A stretch of DNA of 64,000 bases from RHKX01 sp963823275 (lineage in GTDB: Bacteria; Actinomycetota; Thermoleophilia; Solirubrobacterales; 70-9), in NCBI GenBank assembly GCA_963823275.1, contig CAWGKW010000001.1, positions 310,001 through 374,000 of the forward strand. The letters are read 5' to 3'. Shown here piece after piece: positions 1-8,160 of the stretch. Position numbers and translations under genes: made by a program. A model generated the notes under the pieces. That model was not told the origin of the DNA. It saw only the letters and a list, made by a program, of their open reading frames with translations, and searched no databases. Each line of letters opens with the position of its first letter. Position 1 is the first letter of the stretch.

Positions 1-1273
1 AGCGCAGGACGAAGTTCTGGTCGACCGTCGTCCGGGCGTTGCCGCCGCAGAAATCCCGCATGATCTGGCCGAGGCCGCGGAACTGGGACGGGGTGAGGTC
101 GCCGCGGGTGACCCGGACGAGTACCGAGGAGTATCCGTCCTGCTTCTGGGCCTGGACGCTGTCGCCGATCCACCGCTCGAAGGCAGAGCTGTCGCCGTTC
201 GGCGAGCCGGGGTTCGCCGGCGCCTCGGGGGCGGAGCTCTCCTCGTCGAGGTCGAGCGTCAGGTGGTCGATGGAGAAGTCGCGCTCGTTCACCCAATCGC
301 CCTCGAGCTCGCGGGCGACCATCTCGCGGAACGCCTCGATGCCGATCTTGTCGACCAGCACCTTGATCCGGGCCCGGGCCCGGTTGACCCGCAGCCAGTC
401 CTGGCGGTCGAAGATCCGCAGCGCGGCCTCGGTGAACTTCAGGTACTCGCCGTCGTCGGCCGAGACGAATGGCGCCAGGGTGGGCGCGACCCTCGGCATG
501 ATCGAGGTGCCGCCGCCGACGCGGAGCTCAAAGCCCCTGACGCCGTCCCTGATCCGCGGGATGAACCCGATGTCGTGGATCCCCGTGATCGCCCGATCGG
601 CATCGGAGGCGGTGAAGGCGGTCTTGATCTTCCGCGGCATCAGCTGGGTGGTCGGGTGGCGAACGAAGTAGCGGACGTAGGCCACCGCATACGGGGTCGG
701 GTCGAAGAGCTCGTCGGTGCAGATGCCGGCCCACGGGTCGCCGGTGACGTTGCGGACGGTGTTGCCACAGCCCTCGCGGGAGGAGAGCCCGGTGGAGGAG
801 ATCTCGCGGATCAGCTCCTTCATCTCGGTCAGCGGGACGTGGTGGATCTGGATGTTCTGGCGGGTCGTGATGTGACCCTTCTTGAGCGGCGCGTGGCGCT
901 CGACGACGTTCGCGAACGAATCCATCTGGTCGGGCGTGACTCCGCCGAAGGGAAGCTTCACGCGAACCATCTGCACGCCGGGCTGGCGCTGGCCGTAGAC
1001 GCCCTGCTTGAGCCGGAAGCCGATGAACTCGTTCTCCGGCGTGACGTCGTCGAGGAAGAGGTCGGCCTCCTTGTCGAAGTCGTCGAACTCGTCGCTGAGG
1101 ATCGGAATGATGTGGCCGGGGACGTTCTCGTAGACCTCGGGGTTCTCCCGCGAGCCGAGCGGTCCCTTGCCCTTCTGGACCTTGCCGAGATCCTGGTCGA
1201 GGTCTGCCTCGGTGGCCTTGTCCTTCGGCCTCGTCCCCTTGGCCTTGCTTGCTGGTGCAGACGTCGGCTCCAT
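1..1273 (-). CDS. Nitrite/sulfite reductase (siroheme, 4Fe-4S), C-terminus beyond window
   Basis: Ferredoxin-type siroheme reductase, expected to catalyse the six-electron reduction of nitrite to ammonium or sulfite to sulfide in the cytoplasm. From ATG at 1273 I read 424 codons to the left edge with no stop, so the C-terminal siroheme/cluster half lies outside. Visible parts are the first ferredoxin-like half with HITTRQNIQIHH, a siroheme-domain segment with GCGNTVRNVTGDPWAG, and the start of the second half with TTVDQNFVLR. The start is supported by GGAGAGGAAAGGGACC directly before ATG. A near-perfect palindrome lies 48 bp upstream over a possible extended -10. Nitrite and sulfite cannot be told apart as substrate because the cysteine-rich C-terminus is missing. 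This is family-level recognition. Confidence 0.85.
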   Translation of the reverse strand, partial: MEPTSAPASKAKGTRPKDKATEADLDQDLGKVQKGKGPLGSRENPEVYENVPGHIIPILSDEFDDFDKEADLFLDDVTPENEFIGFRLKQGVYGQRQPGVQMVRVKLPFGGVTPDQMDSFANVVERHAPLKKGHITTRQNIQIHHVPLTEMKELIREISSTGLSSREGCGNTVRNVTGDPWAGICTDELFDPTPYAVAYVRYFVRHPTTQLMPRKIKTAFTASDADRAITGIHDIGFIPRIRDGVRGFELRVGGGTSIMPRVAPTLAPFVSADDGEYLKFTEAALRIFDRQDWLRVNRARARIKVLVDKIGIEAFREMVARELEGDWVNERDFSIDHLTLDLDEESSAPEAPANPGSPNGDSSAFERWIGDSVQAQKQDGYSSVLVRVTRGDLTPSQFRGLGQIMRDFCGGNARTTVDQNFVLR

Positions 1274-1320
1274 GGTCCCTTTCCTCTCCCCGGATCACGT
1301 TCCCCGTGGCTCGCTGACTG

Positions 1321-1338
1321 ACTTCACTAAGTAAAGTA
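1321..1338 (-). promoter_or_regulatory. 17-bp near-perfect palindrome over an extended -10 upstream of the reductase
   Basis: Positions 1321-1337 read ACTTCACTAAGTAAAGT, which equals its own reverse complement except for one mismatched pair and the central base. On the minus strand the bases over 1333-1338 read TACTTT preceded by TGC, an extended -10 (TGnTANNNT). No -35 is evident. The site is AT-rich in a GC-rich region and begins 48 bp before the reductase ATG. The layout suggests a repressor operator, possibly responsive to sulfur, nitrogen or iron-sulfur status. The regulator is not identifiable. Confidence 0.5.
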
Positions 1339-1364
1339 GCAAATCCTGATTGGGAATCGGGTAT

Positions 1365-2306
1365 TTAGCGATTGAAGCGCTCCCGCAGGATGGCCGCGAC
1401 CTCTCCGGCGATCGCTCCGAGGTCGCTCAGGGCCGCCTCGGAGTACCGCCGGACCAGGTAGCCGGCGCGGCCGAGCCGGACGTCTCGCTCGTTGTCGCGG
1501 TCCCGCTGCGGGCCGCGGTGGTGTCCCCCGTCGACCTCGACGACGAATCGCTCCCGCTCCCAGAGGAAGTCGACCTCGTAACCGAGCAGCGGCACGTTTA
1601 CGGCGGGGACGGGGAGGTCGTGCTCACGGCAGGTCCGCAGGATGATCGGCTCGAGGCTGGAGCGGACCTCGGTCACGGGGAGTTGGGTGTCGGCAAGGAG
1701 GGATCGGAGGTGGGCGATGCCGCGGTGGCCGCGGGCGCCGGAGCTCAGCGCCCGCAGTCGGGACCGATCGAGGACCTGCAGGTATTCCGCGCGCTCGAAC
1801 GCCTTCGCCAGGGCTCTGGCGGAGAGGAAGGGAGTGAGGTCGAAGAGGGTGCGGGTGGCTGTCGTTGCCGGGATATTGCGGCGTTGGGTGGTGTCGATCG
1901 GCTCCAGGTCGGGGCAGCGATGGAGAACGATTCCGGTCGGGCTCGCCCCCGACTTCGTGCGCCGGCTGACATGGATGACGTTCCGCTCGTCCACCCGCAT
2001 GATCCCCGCGAGGTCGGCAGCCGCCCAGTGGCTGAGAAAGGAACCCGGGCCGGCAAACAGCACCGCCGCCATCCGGTGCCCATCCAGCCCGATCAGCGTG
2101 TGCCCGACCGCATAGACCCCCCGATGTATCCGGTGGAGGTGGCCGTTCTTGACCCAGTCGTTGATCGTGCTCGACCGAATCCCACGTTCCAGGAGCTGCC
2201 GGCGCGAGACCACCCCGTGCTGCCCTGCCGCCAATTCCGCGACCGCCAGGGCAATGGATGCGCCTATTGCCGGTATTCCGGCGTTATCCGCATGCACTCG
2301 GCCCAT
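1365..2306 (-). CDS. AbiEi-like winged-helix / DUF559 nuclease-fold protein
   Basis: 313 residues. The N-terminal ~110 residues resemble the type IV antitoxin AbiEi domain: a winged helix with VVSRRQLLERGI, followed by the IHRGVYAVGH segment typical of this family. The C-terminal ~110 residues resemble DUF559, a Vsr/PD-(D/E)XK-type nuclease fold, with acidic residues in YEVDFLWERERFVVEVDGG and a following His. This two-domain architecture is common in Actinomycetota as a solitary gene. No AbiEii nucleotidyltransferase toxin is adjacent, so a toxin-antitoxin role is not supported here. Its function is unknown; DNA binding or cleavage is inferred from the folds only. Confidence 0.75.
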   Translation of the reverse strand: MGRVHADNAGIPAIGASIALAVAELAAGQHGVVSRRQLLERGIRSSTINDWVKNGHLHRIHRGVYAVGHTLIGLDGHRMAAVLFAGPGSFLSHWAAADLAGIMRVDERNVIHVSRRTKSGASPTGIVLHRCPDLEPIDTTQRRNIPATTATRTLFDLTPFLSARALAKAFERAEYLQVLDRSRLRALSSGARGHRGIAHLRSLLADTQLPVTEVRSSLEPIILRTCREHDLPVPAVNVPLLGYEVDFLWERERFVVEVDGGHHRGPQRDRDNERDVRLGRAGYLVRRYSEAALSDLGAIAGEVAAILRERFNR

Positions 2307-2397
2307 ACGACCACCCTCACAGCCAAACTCGCGCCCGTGGCGCGTCGGATGTGACTATTGGCGGTCGAAGCGGCGCCGAATGACCGCGGGCCGTCGT

Positions 2398-2619
2398 CTA
2401 GTTGATGCCGTCGCTGATCTCGGCGCTCTCGACCAGGAACGCGACGCGGACGTGCGCCCGGTACTCGTCGAGGTTCTCGCCGCGCAGGCCGGTGCTGACG
2501 ATGTCGACCGCACGGATGTTGCGGAGCTTCTTCTGAGCGCTGGTCAGCGCCTGGCGGGCGGCATCGTCGGTCGAGATCTTGGAGCTCCCGACCAGTTCGA
2601 TGATCTTGACTACTGCCAT
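2398..2619 (-). CDS. Dodecin family protein
   Basis: 73 residues starting MAVVKIIELVGSSK, the size and opening of dodecins, small cytoplasmic proteins that assemble into hollow dodecamers and bind flavin. The middle and C-terminus (KKLRNIRAVDIVSTGL, then DEYRAHVRVAFLVE) fit the family beta-alpha-beta-beta layout. The Trp that follows the RNIR segment in flavin-binding dodecins is replaced (RAVDIVS), so it belongs to the Trp-less subgroup and its ligand is uncertain. The ATG at 2619 was chosen over an upstream in-frame start because GGGAGAGATAC sits just before it and the protein then begins as the family does. The start overlaps the end of the upstream small gene by 10 bp, implying co-translation. 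Confidence 0.85.
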   Translation of the reverse strand: MAVVKIIELVGSSKISTDDAARQALTSAQKKLRNIRAVDIVSTGLRGENLDEYRAHVRVAFLVESAEISDGIN

Positions 2620-2849
2620 GTATCTCTCCCGTCGGGACTGATGGGACCGAACGCCAGCTTCGAGCTGACTCCATCGACCAGCGCCGCGCGCTGCCACGGG
2701 TTGGCCGGTCGGGCCGGCTCGGGGGCGGGGGCCGTGTCGGAGAGGAACCGTTCGACGGCCGCGATCACCGCGGCCGCCTCACGCGGATCGGCCGCGGTCA
2801 GCATCTCGATCTGAGGGCGCTGGGGGCGCCGATTTCCGTTGCCGGACAC
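2610..2849 (-). CDS. Small protein resembling acyl-CoA carboxylase epsilon subunit
   Basis: 79 residues from GTG at 2849. The start region reads VSGNGNRRPQRPQIEML, then an Ala-rich helix (DPREAAAVIAAVERFL), a Pro-rich linker, and PANPWQRAALVDGV. Actinobacterial acyl-CoA carboxylase epsilon (AccE) subunits are similarly short, with a V-G-N start, an A/V-rich helix, and a C-terminal W-x(2)-A segment; the resemblance is weak but consistent. Its stop overlaps the dodecin start by 10 bp, which supports that it is translated. The only carboxylase in the window (beta subunit, 6496-8064) is 3.6 kb upstream in the same orientation, with other genes between. The start is uncertain because no clear ribosome site precedes the GTG. 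Confidence 0.5.
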   Translation of the reverse strand: MSGNGNRRPQRPQIEMLTAADPREAAAVIAAVERFLSDTAPAPEPARPANPWQRAALVDGVSSKLAFGPISPDGRDTWQ

Positions 2850-2892
2850 GACCCGAACCCTATCGTTGCCGTCGAGGCGCGAACATCCAGGG

Positions 2893-4056
2893 ATGGTGCC
2901 CGTCCTCGACAGCGCAGCGATCCTCGCCGTGGTGGATGCCGCTGAAGCGGTCGCACGCACCCGTGACGCCTTCCTCCACCATGCCGCGGGTGAGTGGGAG
3001 ATGCCGCCGAAGCTCTATGTCGACGCATCGCCCAACGGCGATTTCCGGGCGATGCCCGCTCGCGGCGGCGGCCTTGCGATCGTCAAGTGGGTGACGTCGT
3101 TCCCGGGTAATCCCGAGCTCGGGCTGCCGGTGGTCGCGGGCGCGTTGCTCGTCTCCAGCGATATGACCGGGGAGCTGCTTGCAATCCTCGACTGCGCTGC
3201 CGTCACCTCACTTCGAACCGGCGCCGCCGCGGCGGTCTCGGCGCAGGCCCTCGCCCGTCGGGACGCGCGAACCGTCGGGATCGTCGGCTGCGGCGTCAAC
3301 GGATCATGGGCGGCCCGATGCCTGGCCGTCGTCGGCTACGGCCCGGGGATCTGCGCCGACCGCGACCCCGCCTCCGCCGAGACTCTGGCGGCCGAGCTCG
3401 GTTGGGCGACGGGATCGATCACCGAGGCCCTCGCCCGTGACGTCGCCGTGACCGTCACCCCCGGCGATGCACCCGTCGTCGAGGCCGGCCTGCTCCGCGG
3501 AGGGACCCATCTGGCGGTTCTGGGGGCCGATGGTCACGGCAAGGCCGAGGTCGACCCGGTGGCCATCGATCGCTGCCGGCTGTTCTGCGATCAGTGGGAG
3601 CAGGCATCGACGGGAGGTGAGCTGGCGGGCCCGTTGGAGCGCGGACAGGTCGACCGAGAGGACGTCACCGACATCGGTGCCGTGCTCGCCGGGACCGCCC
3701 CCGGCCGCCGCACCGATGACGAGATCACGCTCTTCGATTCGACCGGGTTGGCGATCCAGGACCTCGGCATAGCCCTGGCGATGGTCGAGGCATTGGAGCG
3801 CGGCGAGATCGACGCCGCCGACCGTCTCCCTCTGAGCCCTGGAGGGCGGCCTCGGTCAGTCAACGGGGGGCCCCGGGCAGAACGTCATCGTGCCCGCGAA
3901 CTGAAAGCCCGCTCGCCAAGGTTGCTCGGAAGCGTCGGGCGGAATCCGGATCAGGCCACTGGAACCGGCCAGCGGAAGCTCAACATCGGGAGGATCGACG
4001 AACCGCCCGACCGTCACCTCGGCGGGAGCCGCAGTGCCGTAGAAGGCGAGCCCTGA
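2893..4056 (+). CDS. Ornithine cyclodeaminase / alanine dehydrogenase family protein
   Basis: NAD(P)-dependent enzyme of the ornithine cyclodeaminase/mu-crystallin family, which deaminates or reduces amino or imino acids. Core motifs are VKWVTSFPGNPELGLPV, LLAILDCAAVTSLRTGAAAA and the Rossmann loop TVGIVGCGVNG near residue 135. The ATG at 2893 gives MVPVLDSAA, matching how the family begins; an in-frame TTG at 2839 is possible. Family members end near residue 320, about position 3861 here. The frame runs on for another ~65 residues antisense to the convergent gene (200 bp overlap), so the true stop may have been lost to a frame error; a TGA lies in another frame at about 3857. The substrate cannot be assigned. 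Confidence 0.75.
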   Translation: MVPVLDSAAILAVVDAAEAVARTRDAFLHHAAGEWEMPPKLYVDASPNGDFRAMPARGGGLAIVKWVTSFPGNPELGLPVVAGALLVSSDMTGELLAILDCAAVTSLRTGAAAAVSAQALARRDARTVGIVGCGVNGSWAARCLAVVGYGPGICADRDPASAETLAAELGWATGSITEALARDVAVTVTPGDAPVVEAGLLRGGTHLAVLGADGHGKAEVDPVAIDRCRLFCDQWEQASTGGELAGPLERGQVDREDVTDIGAVLAGTAPGRRTDDEITLFDSTGLAIQDLGIALAMVEALERGEIDAADRLPLSPGGRPRSVNGGPRAERHRARELKARSPRLLGSVGRNPDQATGTGQRKLNIGRIDEPPDRHLGGSRSAVEGEP

Positions 4057-5632
4057 AGTCGGCACCTCGACGGATGCATACATCGCGCCGGCTTGATCGG
4101 GGGAGACGCGCAGGCACCCTCCCCGCCGATCAACCTCCCCATTGAGGACCAGGGGTGGAGCGGGGAGCATTCCCCCGACCTCCCTTCGCGCGGGGGCGGG
4201 GCCGACCGCCACACCCAGGGCCGAGACGAGGACGTCGTCGGCCGCCCGGCGCGCCGGCTCCGAGGCGGAGGCGATCTCCTCGGCGCCGTAGGCGGGCGAG
4301 CCGAAGCGATCGATGGTCGCGAAGTATTGGGATGCGGTGAACGTCAGGTCCCGGTAGGGAAGCACCGCGAAGCCGGGACCGGATTCGGTGACGAAGTCGG
4401 GGTTGACCGTCCCGCGTGCCAGCTCGAGGGATCCGAGCTCGGCCCGGTTGTACTCGGACTCCTGCTCGAAGAAGGTTCCGGCCGTGCGGATCGCGGCGAC
4501 GTTGGCGACCAGGGAGACCGCCAGGGCCAGCCGCGGCTGCGTAGACCCAGGCCCTTGCGATCCGGAGCCCGGCGAGCAGGTCCGCACCGGCGAGCATCAA
4601 CAGGACCGTGAGCATGTAGACGTAGCGACTTGCATCCGGCCGCCGGCCGTCGCTGAGGCCCAGCCCGACGAGCAGGAGATAGACGCCCACCAGGCCGAGC
4701 GTCGCCCAGGCCTCCGGGCGGAGTCGCGGCCCCCGCACGATTCGCCAGCCGACCGCAGCGGCGAGCAAGAAGACCAAGCCCGTGGTGCGTGAGACGTCGA
4801 GTACGACGGCATCCCCGACCGACGGCCGCCCGACGACCCGGAAGAGACCGGTGATGCCCGCCAGGCCCGCGTTGACCTGATCGAAGACGGCCGACGGCAT
4901 CGCGCCGATGCTGTAGGCGGAGAAGTCGCCCTGGTGGTACTTGAGCGCCCATCCGAACCAGATCACGTAGAGGGCGAGTGGAACCACGACAACTCCGAGC
5001 CGTCTGAGGCCGCCCCCACCGCCGCGCTCGAGCAGCAGCCGAATGCCACCGGCCACAGCGAACGCGAGCCCGATCGTGAACGACGCGAGCGAGATCACGA
5101 GCATGAGACAGGCGGCCAGGTCGCCGGCGCGATCGCGGCGATCGAGGGCGAGCAACATCCCGATCCCGCTGGCCGTCGCGACCTGATTGGGAAGCGTCGC
5201 GGAGCTGATCAGGATCTCCCAGCCCGCTCCGTAGAACAGCACGAGGATGGCCGGGAGCAGAGCGATCCATGCTCCGACCCTGCGGGCGGCGTACGCGTAG
5301 ACGAGGCCCGCAACCAGACACTGCAGGGCGATCGTGATCAGGGTCAGCGGCAGATGGGATTCGGCGCCGAAGGCCGAGAAGGCGGCGTTGTAGAGGACTA
5401 GACCCAGGGCGATCAGGTGGCCGATGGTGGGCCGGAGCAGGTTCTCGGCGCTCCAGTGGCTCCGATCGACGAGATAGCCCCACTCGTCGATCACGAACGT
5501 CCGATCACCCGACCAGATCAGGACCAGAGCGACCGCGACGAGCATCGTCGCGGCAAGCACGAGCCAGGCAGCACGTGGATGGCGTTTCGCCGTCAGGGGG
5601 AGTGCCCCCAGACGCTCGACTCGCTCCCGCAT
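3856..5632 (-). CDS. GT-C-like multipass membrane protein, frameshifted
   Basis: A ~592-codon locus. The N-terminal ~365 residues contain about ten hydrophobic segments and an early acidic pair after the first one (TFVIDEWGYL), the position of the catalytic Asp/Glu in GT-C glycosyltransferases that use polyprenyl-phosphate sugars. Near position 4540 the frame changes. The upstream frame reaches ARAWVYAAA, and the sequence resumes in another frame as LALAVSLVANVAAIRTAG, running to a stop at 3856 with a ~220-residue extracytoplasmic tail. The locus length is 3n+1, consistent with one extra G in GCGG. I treat it as one gene with an assembly indel. No sugar donor can be named. Confidence 0.65.
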
Positions 5633-5724
5633 GACCGCAGGCAGTGTAGTTGCGGGCCCCCTCTAAAACAGCGGTCGCCGTGGTGTCGGCGATCGGCCTG
5701 GCGATTCGATGCGCCGCACGAGCC

Positions 5725-6477
5725 CTAACCCTGGCCCTTGAGCCACCCGAGTGCTTTGCTGACGTTCCTCTCGTAGGTTTCCGGGTCCCCCGTGCCGATG
5801 TGGGGTCCCTGCACGGCGACCGTCTCCACGCTTGAATCGCGTCGATCCCAGCTCTCGGTTTCACGGTTCAGGGCAGGGTCGTCCCCGTTCGGCACCATCG
5901 CGAGGATCGGGTTGCCGGCGTCGTGCAGCCCCGGAGAGTAAGCCCGCAGGTCGTCGTTGGCGGCACCGACGGCGAACTTGAAGCGGGCGGGATCCGGGGT
6001 TCGGCTGTAATAGGCGACCAGGTCGGTCAGCGGCGAGTAGGTGGCTGAAGCTTCGACCAGGCCCTTCTGCGCGAGCAATGCGGCCAGCGTGCCGCCTGCC
6101 GATTCTCCGTAGGCGAATACCGGTACGCCGTCACGACCTTCCCGCCTCGCCACGCGCTCGGATGCGGCGACGGCCTCCGGAATATCGCCGAGGGGGTACC
6201 GCACGAACACGACATCGAATCCCGCGTCGGTCGCAAGTGTGCACGCGGGCTCGATGGCATCCGCCGCCGGCAGGATGAACCCGCCAGCGTGAAGGATCAG
6301 GAGACTGGGTCGGCGGCTGGTCGGCTCAGGACCTGCGGCCGCCGGCTTGCTCCTGCAGGCCGGAGGAGCCGGCCCGCTCGAGGCCGCTGTTCCCTGCGTC
6401 GCCGGGATGCCGGCCGGGTTCAGGAGGGCTCCGGCGACGGCCAGGATGCTGAACCCGGTGTAAGCGATCTCGAGCAA
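5725..6477 (-). CDS. Secreted or membrane-anchored alpha/beta hydrolase
   Basis: 250 residues. A hydrophobic N-terminus (residues 6-22) suggests a signal peptide or anchor, followed by a low-complexity Ala/Pro linker. The hydrolase domain has LLILHAGGFIL as the HGGG-like oxyanion segment, the nucleophile elbow YGESAGG (Ser126) and a likely catalytic His226 in GPHIGTG. These are the features of the HSL-like esterase/lipase branch. It is cut 19 bp downstream of the carboxylase beta start region's stop side, sharing orientation with pccB, so the two may be co-transcribed. The substrate is unknown; ester hydrolysis is inferred from the fold. Confidence 0.75.
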   Translation of the reverse strand: MLEIAYTGFSILAVAGALLNPAGIPATQGTAASSGPAPPACRSKPAAAGPEPTSRRPSLLILHAGGFILPAADAIEPACTLATDAGFDVVFVRYPLGDIPEAVAASERVARREGRDGVPVFAYGESAGGTLAALLAQKGLVEASATYSPLTDLVAYYSRTPDPARFKFAVGAANDDLRAYSPGLHDAGNPILAMVPNGDDPALNRETESWDRRDSSVETVAVQGPHIGTGDPETYERNVSKALGWLKGQG

Positions 6478-6495
6478 GATCCGAAGCCCAGCCGC

Positions 6496-8064
6496 CTAGA
6501 GCGGGATGTTGCCGTGCTTGCGCTGCGGCTGGGCGACGCGCTTGGTCTGCAGGATGTGGAGGGCGCGGATCAGCTTCGGGCGGGTCTGCTGCGGCTCGAT
6601 CACGTCGTCGATGTAGCCACGTTCGGCCGCCGAGTAGGGGTTGGCGAAGCGGGCCTTGTAGTCGTCCATCAGCTTCTGGCGGCGCTCGTCCGGCGTCGGT
6701 GACTGTGCGAGGTCCTTGCGGTAGATGATGTTGACCGCTCCCTCAGGACCCATGACCGCGACCTCCGCGGTCGGCCAGGCGAAGTTGAAGTCGGCGAGCA
6801 TGTGCTTGGAGTTCATGACGTCGTAGGCCCCGCCGTAGGCCTTTCGGGTGACGACCGTCAGCTTCGGCACCGTCGCCTCGGTGAACGCGTAGAGCAGCTT
6901 CGCGCCGTGGCGGATGATCCCGTTCCACTCCTGCGCGGTGCCGGGGAGGAAGCCGGGGACGTCGGTGAAGGTGACCAGCGGGACGTTGTAGGCGTCGCAG
7001 GTGCGGACGAAGCGGGCCGCCTTCTCCGAGGACTCGATGTCGAGGACGCCGGCGAGGTGCATCGGCTGGTTGCCGACGATCCCGACCGGGAAGCCGTCGA
7101 GGCGGGAGAAGCCGCAGATGATGTTCTTGGCGAAGTGCTCGTGGACCTCGAAGAACTCACCGTCGTCGACGATCAGCGAGATCACGTTGCGCATGTCGTA
7201 GGGCTTCTGCGGGTCGGCGGGGACGATCGCGTCGAGCTCCGGATCCATCCGCTCGGGGTCGTCGTAGGGCTCGACCCTGGGCGGCATCTCGAGGTTGTTG
7301 GAGGGCAGGAAGCCGGTCAGGTGGCGAACGTCCTCGAGGCAGCTCTCCTCGTCCTCGGAGGCGAAGTGGGCGACGCCTGACTTGGTGTTGTGGGTCATCG
7401 CGCCGCCGAGCTCCTCGAACTCGACCTCCTCACCGGTGACGGTCTTGATCACGTCGGGGCCGGTGATGAACATGTGCGAGGTCTCCTTGACCATGAAGAT
7501 GAAGTCGGTCATCGCGGGGGAGTAGACGGCGCCGCCGGCGCACGGGCCCATGATCACGCTGATCTGGGGGATCACTCCCGAGCACTGGACGTTGCGGACG
7601 AAGACGTCGCCGTAGCCGCCGAGGGAGACGACGCCCTCCTGGATCCGCGCCCCCCCGGAGTCGTTGATCCCGATCACCGGGGCGCCGACCTTCGCCGCCA
7701 TGTCCATGACCTTGACCATCTTCTCGGCCATCACCTCTCCCAGCGAGCCGCCGAAGACCGTGAAGTCCTGGCTGAAGACGAACACCGTGCGGCCGTCGAT
7801 CTGCCCGTAGCCGGTGACGACCGCGTCGCCCCAGGGCCGGTTCTTCTGCATGTCGAAGTCGTGGGTGCGATGACGGACGAAGGTGTCGAGTTCCTCGAAC
7901 GTCCCCGGGTCGAGCAGCTTCTCGATCCGCTCTCGGGCGGTGAACTTGCCCTTCGCATGCTGTTTGTCGACCGCCGCCTCCGACGCCGAGTTGATCGCCG
8001 CCTCGCGCAGCTCGCGGAGGTGGCTGAGCTTCTCCTCGAAGGTCTGGGGGCTCGACTCGCGCAT
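6496..8064 (-). CDS. pccB: Propionyl-CoA/acyl-CoA carboxylase beta (carboxyltransferase) subunit
   Basis: 522 residues, full length for the family. It transfers CO2 from carboxybiotin to propionyl-CoA (or another acyl-CoA), giving methylmalonyl-CoA. Hallmarks are AKGKFTARERIEKLLDPGTF near the N-terminus, VFSQDFTVFGGSLGE, the acyl-CoA oxyanion region INDSGGARIQEGV, MGPCAGGAVYSPAMTDF, and the C-terminal biotin-site segment TRKAYGGAYDVM. It ends in the usual KHGNIPL. No biotin carboxylase/BCCP subunit is in the window. The acyl-CoA mutase at 27155-28791 could use its product, although the genes are 19 kb apart. The family is clear; propionyl rather than acetyl specificity is likely but not proven. 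Confidence 0.92.
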   Translation of the reverse strand: MRESSPQTFEEKLSHLRELREAAINSASEAAVDKQHAKGKFTARERIEKLLDPGTFEELDTFVRHRTHDFDMQKNRPWGDAVVTGYGQIDGRTVFVFSQDFTVFGGSLGEVMAEKMVKVMDMAAKVGAPVIGINDSGGARIQEGVVSLGGYGDVFVRNVQCSGVIPQISVIMGPCAGGAVYSPAMTDFIFMVKETSHMFITGPDVIKTVTGEEVEFEELGGAMTHNTKSGVAHFASEDEESCLEDVRHLTGFLPSNNLEMPPRVEPYDDPERMDPELDAIVPADPQKPYDMRNVISLIVDDGEFFEVHEHFAKNIICGFSRLDGFPVGIVGNQPMHLAGVLDIESSEKAARFVRTCDAYNVPLVTFTDVPGFLPGTAQEWNGIIRHGAKLLYAFTEATVPKLTVVTRKAYGGAYDVMNSKHMLADFNFAWPTAEVAVMGPEGAVNIIYRKDLAQSPTPDERRQKLMDDYKARFANPYSAAERGYIDDVIEPQQTRPKLIRALHILQTKRVAQPQRKHGNIPL

Positions 8065-8160
8065 TCGGAGGCGGCAGTCTAAGGCACCCTTCGTGTCGTG
8101 GGAGCGAGAGCAGGCCGGGGTTTGGCGGAATCGCGGGGCTGCTCAATCGCGTACAACTCA

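Noticed and set aside
263..1321. Long plus-strand open frame opposite the siroheme reductase
   Set aside because: It is a GC-rich antisense shadow of the reductase frame; the minus-strand translation has family motifs and a ribosome site.
1365..2306. Type IV toxin-antitoxin system
   Set aside because: Only the AbiEi-like/DUF559 protein is present; no AbiEii nucleotidyltransferase lies beside it.
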